Assembly (NCBI GenBank): GCA_023554245.1
Contig: JAMJQL010000061.1
Coordinates: 1-64,000 of the forward strand
DNA length: 64,000 nt
Source: Gemmatimonadota bacterium
GTDB taxonomy: Bacteria; Gemmatimonadota; Gemmatimonadetes; Palauibacterales; Palauibacteraceae
Direction: 5' to 3'
Part shown: positions 61,544 through 64,000 of the stretch, piece by piece
How positions within the stretch are numbered: the stretch's first letter is position 1
Layout: the number at the start of each line of letters is the position of its first letter
Program-made: the position numbers and the translations under genes
Notes under the pieces: generated by a model
What the model was told of the DNA's origin: nothing
The model's database searches: none
Seen by the model: the letters and a program-made list of their open reading frames with translations, nothing else

Positions 61544-62842
61544 GTGCGCTCAGCAACCACGGCCCTAGCTGTTCTCATCCTCTTGTCGGCATGCACTCCA
61601 GATGCCGACCCGCCAACCAGTGTTACTACAACTCCTCCGCCGGACAGGGTCACGTTTACCATGGTGCCAAGTGGGTCGACATACCTACTTGACTCCACCT
61701 ACACTGTCAGTATCGACGCTACTTCCGGGAGTGACCCTGTCACTCAGGCCGAAGAGACCGCAGTTGAACAGGCTTTTGACAGTCTGGCGGTTCTGTTCGA
61801 CCACGCCAACGACGGACTACCCGAGTTCAGTGTCGTTTACGGTCAAACTGGTGACATTCAAGTCATGTTCGATGGTGATGACTCGGACGAGTACTACTGC
61901 GGGGGTGCCTCAGGCGGCGTGATCACGCTTGAACGGTTCTCATCATCTGCAACCGACTGCGGCACCAGTGGTGGGCAGCTCACGAGCAAACTGGCTGGGT
62001 TGGTCATGCATGAATTCGGCGAGGAGGTCGGCGCAGTACCTCTCGCCAACGTTAATCTTGACACCACTGACCTGACGTACTTGAAGTGCATCTGGCCCCA
62101 CTATTCATACAACAAAAACAGCGGTTATCCGTCCCAGCTGTGTAGGTGGGACGAACAGTGGGTCTATGCCCTTTTTGAACTCCGACCAAGCCCGCCTACC
62201 GACTTCTACGAGAACTCCCTGATCGTAAATGTCGCCCTGACGGCCTCAGGAGCAAACGTTCTTCGATATGATACCGTCACATTCACCGCGTCTCTAACAC
62301 AGTGGAACGGTGTCTATGAGAGTTCTGCAGATGAGGCACTGAAGACTTGGTGGAAGGACGGCGGCATGTATGTCAGCCCAGCGCACGGCGACAGTATGTA
62401 CGTCGACGTCAAGGCCGGCGCCTCCGATGAGACTCTCGTCGTCAGAGTAACCGTCGACGACTCGACAGGCTACGCAGTGTGGCCTTGGGGGCAGGCGTCG
62501 GATACCGTGCTTGTCACTGACCCCGTGCCAACATCTGTCACGTTGCCTGACTCTTTAGTCCTTACCGATGACAATGACAGCACGTTGTACCAGGATCTTA
62601 CGGCAGTGACCACGCCCGCCGATCCAAACGGTTTGTACGACTACGATTGGACGATCGGTAACACGAACATTGCACGCATTGTCGGTGGTGGTCGAACCGT
62701 AACCATCGAGGGCTACTCCGCAGGAACTACCACTGTAATTGTCGAGGTCGAGGAAACAGTGTCGGATACCACGACTGTAGTGGTCGACTGCGGGACGAAG
62801 CGGAATCCCTCATGTATCCAGTACGGACCGATTCCGATGTGA
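61544..62842 (+). CDS. Secreted lipoprotein with degenerate zincin-like motif, unknown function
   Basis: 432 residues from GTG 61544, preceded by AAGGGAGG. Signal and lipobox: TTALAVLILLSAC. A central segment SKLAGLVMHEFGEEVGAVPLAN resembles the metzincin helix (HExxHxxG) but has Glu at the second His position. Further C-terminal are two beta-sandwich Ig-like repeats (NVALTASGANVLRYDTVTFT; SVTLPDSLVLTDDNDSTLYQ). Codon usage is lower in GC than most of the window. Function unknown. Confidence 0.7.
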   Translation: MRSATTALAVLILLSACTPDADPPTSVTTTPPPDRVTFTMVPSGSTYLLDSTYTVSIDATSGSDPVTQAEETAVEQAFDSLAVLFDHANDGLPEFSVVYGQTGDIQVMFDGDDSDEYYCGGASGGVITLERFSSSATDCGTSGGQLTSKLAGLVMHEFGEEVGAVPLANVNLDTTDLTYLKCIWPHYSYNKNSGYPSQLCRWDEQWVYALFELRPSPPTDFYENSLIVNVALTASGANVLRYDTVTFTASLTQWNGVYESSADEALKTWWKDGGMYVSPAHGDSMYVDVKAGASDETLVVRVTVDDSTGYAVWPWGQASDTVLVTDPVPTSVTLPDSLVLTDDNDSTLYQDLTAVTTPADPNGLYDYDWTIGNTNIARIVGGGRTVTIEGYSAGTTTVIVEVEETVSDTTTVVVDCGTKRNPSCIQYGPIPM

Positions 62843-62929
62843 TTGGAGGCTTCTAGCCGACGACAAGTGCGGTTCCGTTCGATGCGAGGGACGTCCGGCG
62901 ACCTGCGGAGAGCCTGTCCTTACCTCCCG

Positions 62930-63586
62930 CTACTGCGGTGGCGCGACACGAGACAGGAAATCCTGAACGGCCGCGTGCGTGAGTCCCCAGATCACCGCGC
63001 CTGCATGCTCGATCGTCTGAAACTCCCGATCGGGGCGATCCGCGAGTATCAGCGTCGAACGATTCTCCGGCGCGATGAGTGTGCGCAGCGGCACCCAGAT
63101 GTGACCGGCCAGCTCGTGATTCTCGCGGATCGTGGGCCGGTCCGGTAGCCAGGCCACGAACGGGGCCACCCCGATCGAGGGGAGGTGGACGCTGCGTGGG
63201 TGCAGCTCGTGCAGACGTCCGAGAAAGGCCTCGCGGCCGAGATCCACCGCGGTCTCCTCGAACGTCTCGCGACGGGCCGTGTCGATCAGGTCCGCGTCTC
63301 CGTCCTCGACGCGGCCACCGGGAAGGCCGACCTGCCCGGACCAGGGATCGCCGTCGTGGGAAGCCCGCAGGACAAACAGGGCCGAGACGGAGTCGTCCAG
63401 AATGCTGTTCGGAGCCGGGCCGCTTCCTGCCGCGTCGGGGTCCGGCGAAAGCAGGAGGGTCACGGCCGCGCGCCGCTCACACTCCTCGTCGGGCAGGCGG
63501 ATCGCCGGGACGCGATGCAGCGCCCGCCGAACCAGGTCGGGGAAATCGCTCCAGGCATTCTCCGGCCCGGTCCGTACGGCGGACAC
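62930..63586 (-). CDS. NUDIX hydrolase, CoA-pyrophosphatase (NudL) type
   Basis: 218 residues from GTG 63586. NUDIX box GGRVEDGDADLIDTARRETFEET is complete (GX5EX7REUXEE), preceded by the CoA-specific-looking WSGQVGLPGG. The N-terminal ERRAAVTLLLSPDPD and C-terminal HELAGHIWVPLRTL are also as in NudL. It would cleave CoA or acyl-CoA to phosphopantetheine and ADP. Four bases separate it from the rsgA stop, so they form an operon. Confidence 0.87.
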   Translation of the reverse strand: MSAVRTGPENAWSDFPDLVRRALHRVPAIRLPDEECERRAAVTLLLSPDPDAAGSGPAPNSILDDSVSALFVLRASHDGDPWSGQVGLPGGRVEDGDADLIDTARRETFEETAVDLGREAFLGRLHELHPRSVHLPSIGVAPFVAWLPDRPTIRENHELAGHIWVPLRTLIAPENRSTLILADRPDREFQTIEHAGAVIWGLTHAAVQDFLSRVAPPQ

Positions 63587-63590
63587 GCGC

Positions 63591-64000
63591 TCAGCCCGGT
63601 CCTTGGCGGTCCCACGGCCGCGCCGCCCGTTCCGCCGACTCGAGCAGCGCGAGATAGCTCTCGTGCCGTCGCTCGCTGAGCCCGCCCTGTGCCACCGCCT
63701 CTCGAACGGCACAGCCGGGCTCGTCCCGGTGACGACAATCGGCGAACCGGCAATGGTCGAGAAACGGCCGGAATTCCCGGAACACGCACGACAGTTCACC
63801 CGGCTCCAGCGCCGCCGGCTCGAAGTTCTGAACGCCCGGCGTGTCCGCGAGGAACGAGCCGTCGCCCAGCGGGATCAACTGACCGGCGGTCGTGGTATGC
63901 CGGCCCCGTCCCGAGCGGGCGCCGACGGTCCCGACCCTGAGCCCCAGGTCCGGAACGAGGGCGTTCAGGAGACTGGATTTGCCCACTCCGCTCGCCCCGG
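63591..64000 (-). CDS. rsgA: Ribosome small-subunit-dependent GTPase RsgA, 5' end cut by window
   Basis: C-terminal 136 residues. Begins in the Walker A region (GASGVGKSSLLNAL), then RSGRGRHTTTAGQLIPL, DTPGVQNF (G3 motif) and the zinc-binding CRFADCRHRDEPGCAV. This circularly permuted GTPase aids maturation of the 30S ribosome subunit. The OB-fold and remaining G motifs lie beyond the window end. Confidence 0.93.
   Translation of the reverse strand, partial: GASGVGKSSLLNALVPDLGLRVGTVGARSGRGRHTTTAGQLIPLGDGSFLADTPGVQNFEPAALEPGELSCVFREFRPFLDHCRFADCRHRDEPGCAVREAVAQGGLSERRHESYLALLESAERAARPWDRQGPG

Noticed and set aside
1-64000. CRISPR arrays, tRNA and rRNA genes, complete insertion sequences
   Set aside because: No regularly spaced repeats, no tRNA-like cloverleaf regions noticed and no transposase-like protein in any frame.

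Overview
The window looks like chromosome from a high-GC, Gram-negative-type bacterium. Supporting signs are many lipoprotein signal peptides, several outer-membrane beta-barrels, a TatA/TatB protein and many WD40-like (PD40) secreted proteins. Gene content (pyrophosphate-type phosphofructokinase, MaeB malic enzyme, ArgR/ArgG/ArgH, carboxypeptidase-regulatory-domain secreted proteins) would suit Gemmatimonadota or a neighbouring phylum. That placement is an inference; no rRNA or tRNA gene is present to confirm it. Genes are dense, often overlap by 4 nt (ATGA or GTGA), and many convergent pairs overlap at their tails.

Layout. 0-4 kb: a truncated secreted calcineurin-type phosphatase, an outer-membrane barrel and a RemA/DUF370-like protein. 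4-9.7 kb: malic enzyme (maeB), HD phosphohydrolase, PP2C phosphatase and a primary-like sigma-70 factor with a good promoter. 9.7-18 kb: a lipoprotein, an operon of histone-deacetylase-family protein, dipeptide epimerase and a secreted protein, then priA, an HNH protein and tatA. 17.5-27 kb: two coupled secreted proteins; then a molybdenum hydroxylase resembling 4-hydroxybenzoyl-CoA reductase. Its 2Fe-2S and Mo subunits (19.9-22.8 kb) are separated by six unrelated genes' worth of sequence (rph, msrA, an aminotransferase and others) from the FAD/4Fe-4S subunit (26.2 kb), which has its own apparently leaderless promoter. 27-33 kb: lipoprotein, PPi-phosphofructokinase, HAD phosphatase, lon.

33.6-50 kb is the most interesting part. 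A secreted purple-acid-phosphatase-like lipoprotein, an outer-membrane barrel and a lipoprotein with a protein-kinase-like active site are translationally coupled (33.6-38.0 kb). They run directly into a carotenoid locus: CrtT-like methyltransferase and CrtU isorenieratene synthase (plus strand), then a Rieske protein, CrtY lycopene cyclase and SRPBCC protein (minus strand), and CrtI, CrtB and IspH (plus strand). Together these predict an aromatic carotenoid (isorenieratene type). Two ZIP metal transporters and a DUF4136 lipoprotein sit inside the locus.

50-58 kb: argR, argG, argH with a candidate ARG box; a small-ORF island bounded by 14-bp direct repeats (54.4-55.4 kb); an SDR enzyme, a class III aminotransferase and an Nfu-type protein. 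58-62.9 kb: three secreted lipoproteins, two of them PD40 propellers. From about 59.3 kb the base composition falls and there is one sequence resembling a decayed integron attC site, so this stretch may be acquired. The window ends in a NUDIX CoA-pyrophosphatase and a truncated rsgA. No CRISPR array, tRNA, rRNA or complete insertion sequence was seen.
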